This document shows, in pieces, positions 1 to 8,153 of a stretch of DNA of 64,000 bases. The stretch is from positions 248,001 through 312,000 of the forward strand of contig SCUB01000010.1 of the NCBI GenBank assembly GCA_004297465.1. Reading direction: 5' to 3'. Position numbers and translations under genes: made by a program. The notes under the pieces were generated by a model. The model was not told the DNA's origin. It was given only the letters and a program-made list of their open reading frames with translations, and searched no databases. Origin of the DNA: Xanthobacteraceae bacterium. Lineage in GTDB: Bacteria > Pseudomonadota > Alphaproteobacteria > Rhizobiales > Xanthobacteraceae. Numbering within the stretch: the stretch's first letter is position 1; every line of letters begins with the position of its first letter.

Positions 1-355
1 CCGCGGCCGGACGGCCGGCACTCTTTCGCCGACGCATCGCCCCATTACGCGAAGCAACAAACCCCATGGCCCCGACGCCCATTTCCCAAGCTGCCACTGA
101 TCGCAGCGTGTTGCGGAGCCGGGTGTTTGTCCAGCATTTTTGTCGGTCCGGCGCGGAATAGGCCGGCCGTGTTGCCGCGCCGCCGCGGTCAGGCGTGACT
201 TTTTATTTTTTCTGTTGATTTTTTCGCGCGGCAGGCGGCTTCTTCTTTTGAACACAAGCTTTGCGGAAAATCGGGGATCCCCGCGCGCGGTTCGAGCCCC
301 GTGCCGAGCACAATCCCCCAAGCTCGCAATCATACACACCAGAACCGGTAATCCG
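1..355. other. Non-coding left edge, no supported gene
   Basis: I see no supported gene here. An open frame continues upstream from the first regulator to base 140, but that extension is arginine-rich and unlike any Crp/Fnr N-terminus. A T-rich stretch lies near 198-225. I found no TTGAN6TCAA-type box in this segment, so the promoter of the first regulator is not identified. Confidence 0.6.
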
Positions 356-1045
356 ATGGCACGCATGACGCCCGATGACTGGCAGATGATCCAGCGATCG
401 GCGCTGTTCAGCCGCCTCGACGAGGCTATCGTGCGCGAATTCCTTGGGCGCGATCCGATCCACGACTGCGCCAAGGGCGAGGTCATCTGCCGGCAGGGCG
501 AGGCGGCCGACCACTATCACATCGTGCTGAGCGGCCTGGTCAAGCTGTTCCGGCGACCGGCCTCCGGCGCGTCGGCCATCATCGCGATACACGGCCCGTC
601 GCAGGCGTTCATGGAAGCCGAGGCGCTGAGCGGCGGCGTCTACACCGCGACGGCGGAAGCGGTCTCCCAGGCGCGCCTGCTGCGCATTTCCGCGCACGAA
701 CTGCGCCAGCGCATCGAGGGCGACCCCGATCTTGCGCTCTCGATGCTGGGCTCGGCCTCCATCAATCTCAAGATGCTGCTGGAATATGTCGAGAAGCTCA
801 AGACACTGACCGGGCCGGCGCGACTTGCCGATTTCATTCTCTCGCTGACTGGACCACGCAGCGGCGCGGCGGAACTGACGCTGCCTTACGAGAAGCAACT
901 CATCGCCGGCCAGCTCGGCATGACGCCGGAAAGCTTCTCGCGCGCGCTGGCGCAACTGCGCCGGCATGGCGTCTCCGTCGATCGCGACCGCATCGAGGTC
1001 AAGGACATCGGCCGGCTGCAGGATTACCTCGCCTCGGCGCACTGA
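356..1045 (+). CDS. Crp/Fnr family transcriptional regulator (DNR/NnrR-like)
   Basis: A 229-residue DNA-binding regulator with an N-terminal cyclic-nucleotide-type sensor barrel (about residues 20-135), a dimerisation helix (about 140-160) and a C-terminal winged helix-turn-helix. The recognition helix reads MTPESFSRALAQL, so it has the E-x-x-S-R pattern that FNR-class proteins use to contact TTGAT half-sites. The N-terminal cysteine cluster that binds the [4Fe-4S] centre of true FNR is missing; only Cys38 and Cys45 occur. That suits the DNR/NnrR group, which responds to NO, but ligand assignment is inference. The ATG at 356 was chosen because the sensor domain begins just after it. It is the first of three related regulators within 3.2 kb, next to the nir cluster. 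Confidence 0.9.
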   Translation: MARMTPDDWQMIQRSALFSRLDEAIVREFLGRDPIHDCAKGEVICRQGEAADHYHIVLSGLVKLFRRPASGASAIIAIHGPSQAFMEAEALSGGVYTATAEAVSQARLLRISAHELRQRIEGDPDLALSMLGSASINLKMLLEYVEKLKTLTGPARLADFILSLTGPRSGAAELTLPYEKQLIAGQLGMTPESFSRALAQLRRHGVSVDRDRIEVKDIGRLQDYLASAH

Positions 1046-1063
1046 CGGCCGGCGCCGCCTGCC

Positions 1064-1789
1064 TTACAGGCCGGCAAAGGCGCGCAGGCGTTCCATCGAA
1101 TCGATCGACACCAGCTCGCGCTGCACCTTGACGCCCTCCTTGCCGAGCGCGGCGAGCGCGCGCGAGAAGCTTTCCGGCGTCATACCGAGGCGCGCGGCGA
1201 TCAGCGACTTCTCGTAAGGCAGCGTCAGTTCGATGGCTTGCTGTCCGGGCGGCGCGAGATGGATGAAGAATTCCGCGACACGGCGCGGCCCGTTGAGCAG
1301 TTTCAGCTTCTCGATCTGCTCGGTCAGTTCGGCGCCGTGCAGAGCGATCGACGACAGCATCGCCGTCGCCAGTTCGGGATCGGCTTCGAGCGCGGCGATG
1401 AAGCTCGACAGCTCCATGCGCAGCAGGCGCGACGGACTGGCCGCCTCCGCCACCACCGGGTAATGCCCGCCGAGGAACATCACCGGCTCGGCGAAACTTT
1501 CGCCGCGCGTCAGCACCGTCACCACCGCCTCGCCGCCATTGAGCGTGAGCCGATAAAGCTTCACCCAGCCGTCAAGCAGCACGAAGAAAGCGTCCGCCTT
1601 GTCACCCTGGTTGAAGATGACCTGGCCGCGCTCGCAGTGGATCACGCGGCCGCGGCTGCCAAGCCGCATCACGGCCGGCTCGCGCAGATGCCGGAACAGC
1701 GGGCAGATCCTGATCGCCTCCCAGTCTTCCTCGGTCAGCTTGGCATGGGACGTTTCGGTGGCGCGCAAGACACTATTCCGTTTCAACAA
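1064..1789 (-). CDS. Crp/Fnr family transcriptional regulator
   Basis: A 241-residue paralogue of the gene at 356-1045, on the opposite strand and convergent with it. It has a sensor barrel with the pattern HCERGQVIFNQGDKADAFFV, a long dimerisation helix and a C-terminal winged HTH with recognition helix MTPESFSRALAAL, again the FNR-type E-x-x-S-R. It lacks an N-terminal four-cysteine Fe-S motif. Its start is divergent from the hemerythrin gene, so the 160 bases between 1790 and 1951 hold promoters for both. The FNR-type box at 1862-1875 lies there and could also affect this gene. Function is inferred to be control of denitrification or nitrosative-stress genes; the signal is unknown. Confidence 0.9.
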   Translation of the reverse strand: MLKRNSVLRATETSHAKLTEEDWEAIRICPLFRHLREPAVMRLGSRGRVIHCERGQVIFNQGDKADAFFVLLDGWVKLYRLTLNGGEAVVTVLTRGESFAEPVMFLGGHYPVVAEAASPSRLLRMELSSFIAALEADPELATAMLSSIALHGAELTEQIEKLKLLNGPRRVAEFFIHLAPPGQQAIELTLPYEKSLIAARLGMTPESFSRALAALGKEGVKVQRELVSIDSMERLRAFAGL

Positions 1790-1861
1790 TGCGGATTCAT
1801 GTGCCCCAGTTCGCGACCGGGCACAACCGCACCCCGGGCCCGGTCAGTGATCCGCCTTCAA

Positions 1862-1875
1862 TTGATGTTCGTCAA
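1862..1875 (+). promoter_or_regulatory. FNR/DNR-type box before hemerythrin gene
   Basis: TTGAT-GTTC-GTCAA matches the FNR/DNR consensus TTGAT-N4-ATCAA in nine of ten half-site bases. A perfect TATAAT lies at 1901-1906, which puts the box centre about 43-45 bases upstream of the expected start of transcription, close to a class II activator position. The next gene is the hemerythrin at 1952. Confidence 0.85.
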
Positions 1876-1900
1876 GGCGTAGTTGTGCCGCACAGCGCCT

Positions 1901-1906
1901 TATAAT
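1901..1906 (+). promoter_or_regulatory. -10 element of hemerythrin promoter
   Basis: A consensus TATAAT hexamer lies downstream of the FNR-type box at 1862-1875 and about 45 bases before the hemerythrin start codon. No good -35 hexamer is seen, as expected for an activator-dependent promoter. Confidence 0.7.
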
Positions 1907-1951
1907 TGGACGTAGCTGCATGCAGCCTCGCAAGAGGGGACACAAAGGACG

Positions 1952-2395
1952 ATGAACAATCCCAATCTCGTGCTGGGTCTTCCGCAGATCGACGAAGAGC
2001 ACCAGCAGATCGCCGCCATGTTCGCGGCGCTTTCGACCACCGACATCGACGTCCTGACCGGCCAGGTCGCGGCCCTGGAGACGGCGATCGCGGCGCATTT
2101 CGCCGGCGAGCATACGTTGATGGCAAGCAGGGACTTCCCCGGCCTGCACTGTCACAAGGCCCAGCACGCCGGCCTGGAATACGAGTTGCACCGCGCCCAC
2201 GGCATGCTGAAGAAGCGCCAACTGGACAAGGTGATCCGGCATCTCACGGTCATCATGCCGCAGCTGATGATCGCGCACATCACCACCATGGACCGCATGA
2301 CGGTGGCGTTCCTCAACGGGGAACTGGGCACGGCGGATTTCGCCCAGTTGCGGCTGCCGGAGGAAAATGCTCCGGCCGGGGCTCGCGTAGAATAA
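1952..2395 (+). CDS. Bacteriohemerythrin-like protein
   Basis: A 147-residue protein with the hemerythrin di-iron ligand pattern: DEEH (His17), HFAGEHTLM, HCHKAQH and the late HITTMDRM carrying His and Asp. Hemerythrin four-helix bundles bind O2 at a non-heme di-iron site. Family members in denitrifiers are often linked to nitrosative stress or O2 handling. There is no signal peptide, so it should be cytoplasmic. The start has AGAGGGGA about 10 bases upstream. The gene sits under an FNR-type box with a good -10 and among Crp/Fnr regulators, so expression under low oxygen or NO is the likely pattern. Whether it stores O2, scavenges NO or protects the nir system cannot be told from sequence. 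Confidence 0.88.
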   Translation: MNNPNLVLGLPQIDEEHQQIAAMFAALSTTDIDVLTGQVAALETAIAAHFAGEHTLMASRDFPGLHCHKAQHAGLEYELHRAHGMLKKRQLDKVIRHLTVIMPQLMIAHITTMDRMTVAFLNGELGTADFAQLRLPEENAPAGARVE

Positions 2396-2397
2396 GT

Positions 2398-2411
2398 TTG
2401 ACCTTGATCAA
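2398..2411 (+). promoter_or_regulatory. FNR/DNR-type box before small ORF and third regulator
   Basis: TTGAC-CTTG-ATCAA is a full FNR/DNR-type inverted repeat. The AT-rich hexamer TTAAAC at 2434-2439 falls where the -10 element would be if the box centre is at -41.5. The first ORF downstream is at 2490 and the third Crp/Fnr gene at 2798. Confidence 0.8.
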
Positions 2412-2489
2412 CCCGGATACCGCGAAATAGTGCTTAAACCCTCGCGGTGCGGATTTCTTATTGCACTGCACCCAGCAAAATGAGCCATC

Positions 2490-2729
2490 ATGTGCAGGCA
2501 GGCTATTTCCGGTCAGTTCGATCCCAACGAATGTCCGTTGCTGCAAGGCCTGTCGCCGGATGAACAGTATCGGCGCATGCGCACCGATCCGCTCATCCGC
2601 GCCTGTATCGCAACACATTGCATCACGCTGACCGCGCCCGTTTCTTTCGCAACTGCGAAGAAACCACGCAAGCGGCGCGGGGCGGCTGGCCCGCCACTTT
2701 CCTGCCTCAATCCCGCACCCGCCACTTGA
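2490..2729 (+). CDS. Small cysteine-containing hypothetical protein
   Basis: A 79-residue ORF with no family that I recognise. The N-terminal half is polar with Cys2, Cys15, then a CIATHC pair; the C-terminal part is basic (AKKPRKRRG) and low in complexity. Support for it being a gene is contextual: it is the first ORF after a complete FNR-type box (2398-2411), with about 79 bases between box and start. The ribosome-binding site is weak. The alternative is that this is only the leader of the Crp/Fnr gene at 2798. Confidence 0.45.
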   Translation: MCRQAISGQFDPNECPLLQGLSPDEQYRRMRTDPLIRACIATHCITLTAPVSFATAKKPRKRRGAAGPPLSCLNPAPAT

Positions 2730-2797
2730 CGATCTTCAAGGCGTAGCGCGAGCCGCTATCCGATGATGCCCGTTCCTTGGCACATCGGAACACTTGA

Positions 2798-3505
2798 ATG
2801 GTCAGCAAGGCGGATTTCCACGCCACGACTTCTGCCCTTCGCTCTTCAGCGTTGTTCTCCGGATTGCCGCCGGCTGTCGCCGATCAGGTTCTTGAGGCAA
2901 CGCGTGTCGAGACCTACCCGGCGGGACGCGTGCTGTTCCGGCAGGACGACAAGGCCGACTGCTTCTTTCAGGTGCTCAACGGCTGGATCAAGCTCGAGCG
3001 CGCCAAGCCCAACGGCAAATCGACGATCCTTGGCGTGTTCACGCGCGGACAGTCCTTCGCCGAGGCCGTCGCCATCGTCGACGGCGACTTTCCCGCGACC
3101 GCCATCGCCGCCACCGACGTCACGGTGATCCGCGTGCCGTCGCAGCCGCTGCGCGAGGCCATCCTGGCCCAGCCGGAGCTCGGCTTCCGCATCATCGGCT
3201 CGACCGCGCAGCACCTGCACAATATGATTCTGCAGATCGAGCAGCTCAAGTCGCAGAACGGCGACGAGCGCGTCGCCGAGTTCCTGCTTTCGCTCGCCGA
3301 CTGCAGCGAGGGCGCGGCGTCGATCGCGCTGCCGTTCGACAAGCAGCTCATCGCCGGCCGCCTCGGCATCAAGCCGGAAACGCTGTCGCGCGCCTTCGCC
3401 CGCCTGCGCGACATCGGCGTGGAGGTCAGCGGCGCCCATGTCGTGATCCGCGACGTCAAGCTGTTGCAGCACCGGCTCGCCGAGGGCGAAATCCGCGCCA
3501 CCTGA
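2798..3505 (+). CDS. Crp/Fnr family transcriptional regulator
   Basis: A 235-residue regulator with a sensor barrel (pattern YPAGRVLFRQDDKADCFFQV), a dimerisation helix (about residues 135-160) and a C-terminal winged HTH with recognition helix IKPETLSRAFARL. The E-x-x-S-R contact pattern is kept. Only one cysteine is present (Cys67), so no FNR-type Fe-S cluster can form. It is more divergent than the two paralogues upstream. It ends 28 bases from the convergent nirN stop codon. The FNR box at 2398-2411 lies about 390 bases upstream and may place this gene under control of a sister regulator. Confidence 0.9.
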   Translation: MVSKADFHATTSALRSSALFSGLPPAVADQVLEATRVETYPAGRVLFRQDDKADCFFQVLNGWIKLERAKPNGKSTILGVFTRGQSFAEAVAIVDGDFPATAIAATDVTVIRVPSQPLREAILAQPELGFRIIGSTAQHLHNMILQIEQLKSQNGDERVAEFLLSLADCSEGAASIALPFDKQLIAGRLGIKPETLSRAFARLRDIGVEVSGAHVVIRDVKLLQHRLAEGEIRAT

Positions 3506-3533
3506 GGCTAGCCGCAATTCCCAAAGGCCCCGC

Positions 3534-5036
3534 CTAGTGGCTGGTGCCTTCGGAAAACGTGATCTTGTTGTAGACGTTGTACTTGCCAACCGGCTTCGAC
3601 ATCGGCAGCCGCTTCACCTCGGCGAAGGTGGCGGCGTCGTAAACGATCAGCGCGCCATCGTTCTCCCACACGCTGACCAGCGCATGACGGCCCGAGCGGT
3701 CGAACTCGACATGGGCGGTGGTCTTGCCGGGCGCGGGCTTGAGCGTGCGCACGATGGCAAGCGTGTTCTTGTCGAGGATCTGGATCAGATCCTTGTTCTC
3801 CTTCGACATGAACGAGTCGGTCCACACATAGGGCGTGTTCTCGTGGCTGCGCATGAAGAAGCCGGGACCCTCGGTCGGCACGGTGGCGATGGCGGTCCAT
3901 GTGGCGGTGTCGATGATGCTGATCTTGCCGTCGCGCAAATGGGGCGTCGCGATCACGCGCTGCCCGCTGCGCACCCAGGAGATTCCCGAACCGAGATGGG
4001 GCATGCCGGGCAGCGGGATGGTGGCGATCTCGCGGCCCTCGCTCAGGGCGACGACCACGGCCTGGGTGCCGTCGCGGTTGGCGCCGATCAGGTGCCGGTA
4101 GCCGGGATCGAAGAAGAAATCGTCGAGCGGCGCGGTGATGGCGATGCGCCGCAGCGGCAGCGGCTCGGTCGCCGGCCCTTGCGTGGCGATTTCCCAGATC
4201 TCGGGCACGTCCTTCAGCGCGGCGATGAAGCTGCCGCGATCGGGCGCCTGATACACCGCCGAAACACGCGAGGACTGGCCGGCGCGATCGGCGACGTCGA
4301 AGATCTTGAGCACCGACAGGTCGGCGGCGGACAGGATCACCAGCGAATTGGGCAGATAGTTCGCCACCGCGATGAAGCGGGCGTCACGCGACAGCGCGAT
4401 GTTGCGGGTGTTGATGCCGGCGCGCGCTTCCGCCACCACCTGAAGCGTCCACAGGTCGTATTTGGTGACCCAGCCGTCGCGAGAGCCGAAGAACACGTAG
4501 CGTCCGTCGGGGGTGAATTTCGGGCCGCCATGGAGCGCGAAGCGGCTGGCGAAGCGGGTGATCGGCTCGAACTTGTCGCCATCGAGGATGGTGACGTGAT
4601 GATCGCCACCCTCCACCACCACGAACAGGTTGAGCGGATCGGCGGCAAACATTGGGCGATCGGCCGCCGGCGCCGGGGTCAGCACGCGGCTGGCGCCGAT
4701 CTCGTCCCTGCCCCAGCGCGGGGTCGCCGCCGGCTTGCCATAGACGAACGATGCCAGCGCCTTGACGCCGGCATCATCGATCTCGGCGCCGAACGCCGGC
4801 ATCTGGGTCGCGGCGCGGCCGTCGCGGATCACCATCTCCGCGCCCTTCTGGCCGAGCCGGCCGAGATTGTCGGGCAGCAACGCCGGCCCCACCGCGCCGA
4901 GCCGCTCGGCGCCGTGGCAGGAGGCGCACTTGTCCTGATAGAGCGCGGCGGCATCGGGCGCGGCGGTTTGCGCGCGCGCCGAAGCGCCCATCGCCGCCAG
5001 CACGACGATGGCGAGAAAACTACAACATGGCTTCAT
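3534..5036 (-). CDS. nirN: NirN, c-type cytochrome with d1-binding domain
   Basis: A 500-residue exported protein: signal peptide (about residues 1-23), cytochrome c domain with heme motif CASCH (Cys37-Cys40-His41) and a later axial-type MPAFG, then an eight-bladed d1-type propeller filling the rest. NirN shares this layout with NirS but acts in the periplasm in the last step of heme d1 synthesis, dehydrogenating dihydro-heme d1 and handing the cofactor on. The ATG at 5036 begins the signal peptide and lies inside the end of nirJ (17-base overlap). It is the last gene of the nir operon and converges on a Crp/Fnr gene. It is told from NirS by its place at the end of the cluster and by a separate canonical NirS at 10875-12599. 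Confidence 0.9.
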   Translation of the reverse strand: MKPCCSFLAIVVLAAMGASARAQTAAPDAAALYQDKCASCHGAERLGAVGPALLPDNLGRLGQKGAEMVIRDGRAATQMPAFGAEIDDAGVKALASFVYGKPAATPRWGRDEIGASRVLTPAPAADRPMFAADPLNLFVVVEGGDHHVTILDGDKFEPITRFASRFALHGGPKFTPDGRYVFFGSRDGWVTKYDLWTLQVVAEARAGINTRNIALSRDARFIAVANYLPNSLVILSAADLSVLKIFDVADRAGQSSRVSAVYQAPDRGSFIAALKDVPEIWEIATQGPATEPLPLRRIAITAPLDDFFFDPGYRHLIGANRDGTQAVVVALSEGREIATIPLPGMPHLGSGISWVRSGQRVIATPHLRDGKISIIDTATWTAIATVPTEGPGFFMRSHENTPYVWTDSFMSKENKDLIQILDKNTLAIVRTLKPAPGKTTAHVEFDRSGRHALVSVWENDGALIVYDAATFAEVKRLPMSKPVGKYNVYNKITFSEGTSH

Positions 5037-6219
5037 GCTTGGCTCCCCGGAACGGGCGCAGCAGGACGCGTTCGCCATGCGCGGCGCCGATCTCGTCGTC
5101 GGTCAGGTAGCAGGCCGGATCCTCGGCGAAGGCGTCGCCGGTGAGGCGCTGCGCCCGCACCCGCGTATTGCCGCCGCAGATGTCGAAATGGACGCAGGCG
5201 CCGCAGCGGCCCGAGATCATGCGCGGCCGCGCCTTGAGGCCCGCCATGATCGGATCACCGGTGTCGTGCCAGATGTCGCCGAAGGCGCGCTCGCGCACAT
5301 TGCCGAGCGTGTGATGCCACCACATGGTGTCGGGATGCACGTTGCCGAGATTGTCGATGTTGGCGACGTTGACGCCGGACGAGTTGCCGCCCCATTGCGC
5401 GAGCTTGGCGCGCAGATGCTCGGCGCGGTCGGGGAAGCGCTCGCGCGCCCAGAAATACAGGAACACGCCGTCGGCGTCGTTGTTGCCGGTGACGAACTCA
5501 CGGGCTTCGCCGCGCTCGCGCGATTCCCATGCCGCCTCGAACAGCATGGTCATGACGCGCCGCGTGATGTCCCAGTCGGCGTCGCTGCCGCGGTTCTTGT
5601 TTCCGCGCCCGGCATAGACGAGATGCGACAGGTAGAACTTGTCGATGCCCTCGTCGGCGACCAGCTTGATGAGGTCCGGCAACAGCGTCCAGTTCTGCGT
5701 CGTCATGGTGAAGCGCACGCCGGTCTTGACGCCGAGCGCGCGGCAGCGCCGCAAGCCCGCGATGGCGCGGTCGAACGCCCCTTGCTGGCCGCGGAAGGCG
5801 TCATGCACCTCGCCGATGCCGTCGATGCTGACGCCGACATAGTCGAAGTCGATGGCGGCGATGTCGCGCACGTGCGCTTCGTCCATCAGCGTGCCGTTGG
5901 AGGACAGCGCGGTGTAGAAGCCCATCGCCTTGGCGCGCCTGGCAATGTCGAAGATGTCCCCCCGCAGCAGCGGCTCGCCGCCCGACAGGATCAGCCCCGG
6001 CACCTTGGCCTCCTTGAGGTCGTCCATCACCCGGAACACCTCGTCGGTTGTCAGCTCGCCGGAAAAATCGACGTCGCCCGAGATCGAATAGCAGTGCATG
6101 CATTTGAGGTTGCAGCGGCGGATCAGGTTCCAGATCACGATCGGACCGGGCGGCTCGCGGCGCGGCCCGACCGGCGTCGGATGACGCAGCTCGTCGATGA
6201 AATGGGTGAGACGGAACAT
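5020..6219 (-). CDS. nirJ: Heme d1 biosynthesis radical SAM protein NirJ
   Basis: A 399-residue radical SAM enzyme. The first [4Fe-4S] motif is CNLKCMHC (Cys36, Cys40, Cys43), followed by LSGGEPLL for SAM binding. A C-terminal SPASM-like cysteine set (CGAC, ICGG, PACYL) gives a second cluster. NirJ replaces two propionate side chains of 12,18-didecarboxysiroheme with keto groups in the heme d1 pathway. The gene lies 12 bases after nirH and overlaps nirN. Length and motifs are typical. Confidence 0.95.
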   Translation of the reverse strand: MFRLTHFIDELRHPTPVGPRREPPGPIVIWNLIRRCNLKCMHCYSISGDVDFSGELTTDEVFRVMDDLKEAKVPGLILSGGEPLLRGDIFDIARRAKAMGFYTALSSNGTLMDEAHVRDIAAIDFDYVGVSIDGIGEVHDAFRGQQGAFDRAIAGLRRCRALGVKTGVRFTMTTQNWTLLPDLIKLVADEGIDKFYLSHLVYAGRGNKNRGSDADWDITRRVMTMLFEAAWESRERGEAREFVTGNNDADGVFLYFWARERFPDRAEHLRAKLAQWGGNSSGVNVANIDNLGNVHPDTMWWHHTLGNVRERAFGDIWHDTGDPIMAGLKARPRMISGRCGACVHFDICGGNTRVRAQRLTGDAFAEDPACYLTDDEIGAAHGERVLLRPFRGAKHEAML

Positions 6220-6231
6220 CGCGATCCTCGC

Positions 6232-6729
6232 TTACCCGGCCCCGATACGCAGGCCGGTCTTCTTCAGGATTTCGGTCGAGAACAGAATGTCCGAGGCGCG
6301 GCAGGAGGCGCCGAGCAAAGCCTTGATGCGCTCGGTCTTGTCGAACACCTCGGCGCGGTTGGCGCCGTGCACCATGGCGAACAAATTATACGGCCACAGC
6401 GGCGGCGCGCGCGGCCGCTCGTAGCAATGGGTGACGAATTCGAGCGCGCCGACCTGGCCACCGAGCCGCTCGATTTGCGCGTCGTCGACATCCCACACCG
6501 TCATGCCGTTGGCGGTCATGCCGCACAGGTAATGGTTGGGCACGGCGCCGATGCGTCGGATCTGGCCGCCCGCCAGCATGCGGCCCATGCGCGTGATGAC
6601 CTCGGCCTCGTCGAAACCGAGGTCGGCGGCGATGGCGGCGTAAGGGTGCGGCGTGAGCGGCAATCCGCCCTGCGTCGCGGCGACGATGCGGCGGTCGATG
6701 GCGTCGAGGGCGGGGGTTACCGTGGTCAT
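6232..6729 (-). CDS. nirH: Siroheme decarboxylase subunit NirH (AsnC/Lrp-like)
   Basis: A 165-residue AsnC/Lrp-fold protein of the NirL/NirH type, recognised by CYERPRAPPLWPYNLFAMVH in the ligand-binding half and the C-terminal FSTEILKKTG. NirD, L, G and H together decarboxylate siroheme to 12,18-didecarboxysiroheme. The N-terminal helix-turn-helix region is present in these enzymes but works structurally. The start overlaps the nirG stop by 4 bases (ATGA). Calling it H rather than L rests on gene order, because the fused NirDL lies upstream. Confidence 0.88.
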   Translation of the reverse strand: MTTVTPALDAIDRRIVAATQGGLPLTPHPYAAIAADLGFDEAEVITRMGRMLAGGQIRRIGAVPNHYLCGMTANGMTVWDVDDAQIERLGGQVGALEFVTHCYERPRAPPLWPYNLFAMVHGANRAEVFDKTERIKALLGASCRASDILFSTEILKKTGLRIGAG

Positions 6730-7172
6730 GCGCTGACCCGGAAGTCGATGAAGAATTCGCGCAGCTTGGGAAACAGGTGCACCTCAAGGCCGGTCGCCCG
6801 CGCGATGGCGGCGCGCGCGGCGGCGATGCCGTGCGGCGTCTCCACCGCCAGCACGAACCACATGTTGAGGGCGTGCTCGCGCCGGTAGTTGTGCGCGACC
6901 TCGGCAAACGCGTTGACGGCCGCCACAACCTCATCCCAGCGCGCCTCGGGCACCGCCATCGCGCACAGGCAGAACCGGCCGCCCATGCGGTCGACGTTGA
7001 ACAGCGGCCCGAATCGCGTCAGCGCGCCGCTCTTCAGCAGCGCGCCGAGCCGCGCCAGCAGTTCGTCCTCGCTCAAACCCAGCCTTGCCGCGCATTCGGC
7101 GTAGGGCGCGTGCGACAGCGGCACGCCGCCCTGCAGCTCATTGATGATGCGACGGTCGATGGCATCGAGCAT
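6726..7172 (-). CDS. nirG: Siroheme decarboxylase subunit NirG (AsnC/Lrp-like)
   Basis: A 148-residue AsnC/Lrp-fold protein of the NirD/NirG type, with the mark NYRREHALNMWFVLAVE and the C-terminal LFPKLREFFIDF. It pairs with NirH in the siroheme decarboxylase step. The ATG at 7172 was chosen because a GAGG lies 6 bases upstream. A GTG at 7184 that overlaps the nirDL stop (GTGA) is the alternative and would add four residues. It overlaps nirH by 4 bases. Confidence 0.88.
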   Translation of the reverse strand: MLDAIDRRIINELQGGVPLSHAPYAECAARLGLSEDELLARLGALLKSGALTRFGPLFNVDRMGGRFCLCAMAVPEARWDEVVAAVNAFAEVAHNYRREHALNMWFVLAVETPHGIAAARAAIARATGLEVHLFPKLREFFIDFRVSA

Positions 7173-7180
7173 GACGCGCC

Positions 7181-8149
7181 TCACGCCGACAACCGCGCGC
7201 CGCGCTGGCGGAAGCAGCGCCGCGAGAACAGGATCTCATGGACAAGGCCGCACGCCGGGATCGCCGCGAGCGTCGCGATCTGCCGTTCGACCTCGGCACG
7301 GTCGCGGCCGTGGATCATGGTGAACAGGTTGTAGCGCCAGTGCGGCGGCCGGCGCGGCCGCTGGTAGCACAGCGTGACGAACGGCCTGGCGGCGAACGCG
7401 TGGCCGGTGGCTTCGACCTGCGCCGCCGGCACATCCCACACCACCATGGCGTTATGCTCGTAGCCGAACGAGCGGTGCTGCACGACCAGACCGAACCGCC
7501 TGACGATCCCGGCCTCGATCAGGCGTCCGAGCCGCGCGCGCACGTCCATCTCGGACCAGTCGAGATGTTCGGCGACCGCCGCATAGGGACGCTCGACCAG
7601 CGGCAGGCCGCCTTCGATGGCGCGCAACAGCGCGCTGTCGTCGGCATCGGCGGCACCGGGGGGTGCCAGCTTGCCGCCGCGCCCGCGCATCCCGTCATCC
7701 GAGAACAGCGGGAAGCCGAGGTCGATGTGGAACGCGCGCACCAGCGGCAGGTCGAGCACCGCAAGCCCGGTGCGCCGCTCGATACGCTTGAGCGATTCCC
7801 GCACCGCCTCGGTGGAAGCGCCGGTTGCCACGAACCACAGATTATAGGCGTGTTCGCGCTCGTAGTTGTGGTTGACGCCGGGCTCGTCGCCGATCAGCGC
7901 CGCGACGCGTTCGATATCGCCGGAAGGCGCCGCGACCGCGGCAAGCGTCGAGGCGCCGACGGTGTTGGGCCGCACCACCGCGCCGACGCGCGACAGCGCG
8001 CCATGCGCGAGCAGCCGCTCCAGCCGCGCCATCACCTCATCGCCGGCAAGCCCGAGCGCCGCGCCGATCTCCGCATAAGGCCGCTCGGCCAGCGGAAAAT
8101 CGCGCTGCCAGCGGTCGATCAGGTGGCGGTCGAGGTCGTCGTTCACCAT
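7181..8149 (-). CDS. nirDL: Fused siroheme decarboxylase NirDL
   Basis: A 322-residue protein made of two AsnC/Lrp-like halves. The N-terminal half (about 1-150) carries the D-type mark NYEREHAYNLWFVATG; the C-terminal half (about 170-322) carries the L-type mark CYQRPRRPPHWRYNLFTMIH. A short glycine-rich linker (RGRGGKLAPPG) joins them. The same fusion is known in Paracoccus-type clusters, whereas pseudomonads have separate nirD and nirL. The open frame extends upstream to 8269, but that extension is arginine-rich shadow; the ATG at 8149 lies 4 bases after the nirF stop. Confidence 0.93.
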   Translation of the reverse strand: MVNDDLDRHLIDRWQRDFPLAERPYAEIGAALGLAGDEVMARLERLLAHGALSRVGAVVRPNTVGASTLAAVAAPSGDIERVAALIGDEPGVNHNYEREHAYNLWFVATGASTEAVRESLKRIERRTGLAVLDLPLVRAFHIDLGFPLFSDDGMRGRGGKLAPPGAADADDSALLRAIEGGLPLVERPYAAVAEHLDWSEMDVRARLGRLIEAGIVRRFGLVVQHRSFGYEHNAMVVWDVPAAQVEATGHAFAARPFVTLCYQRPRRPPHWRYNLFTMIHGRDRAEVERQIATLAAIPACGLVHEILFSRRCFRQRGARLSA

Positions 8150-8153
8150 CGGC

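Noticed and set aside
140..355. N-terminal extension of the first Crp/Fnr gene
   Set aside because: Arginine- and leucine-rich sequence unlike the family; the ATG at 356 fits the known domain start.
3537..5144. 535-codon plus-strand open frame antisense to nirN
   Set aside because: Shadow of a gene with signal peptide, heme motif and propeller on the other strand.
5008..6888. 626-codon plus-strand open frame over nirJ, nirH and nirG
   Set aside because: Antisense shadow of well-conserved nir genes; no recognisable domain.
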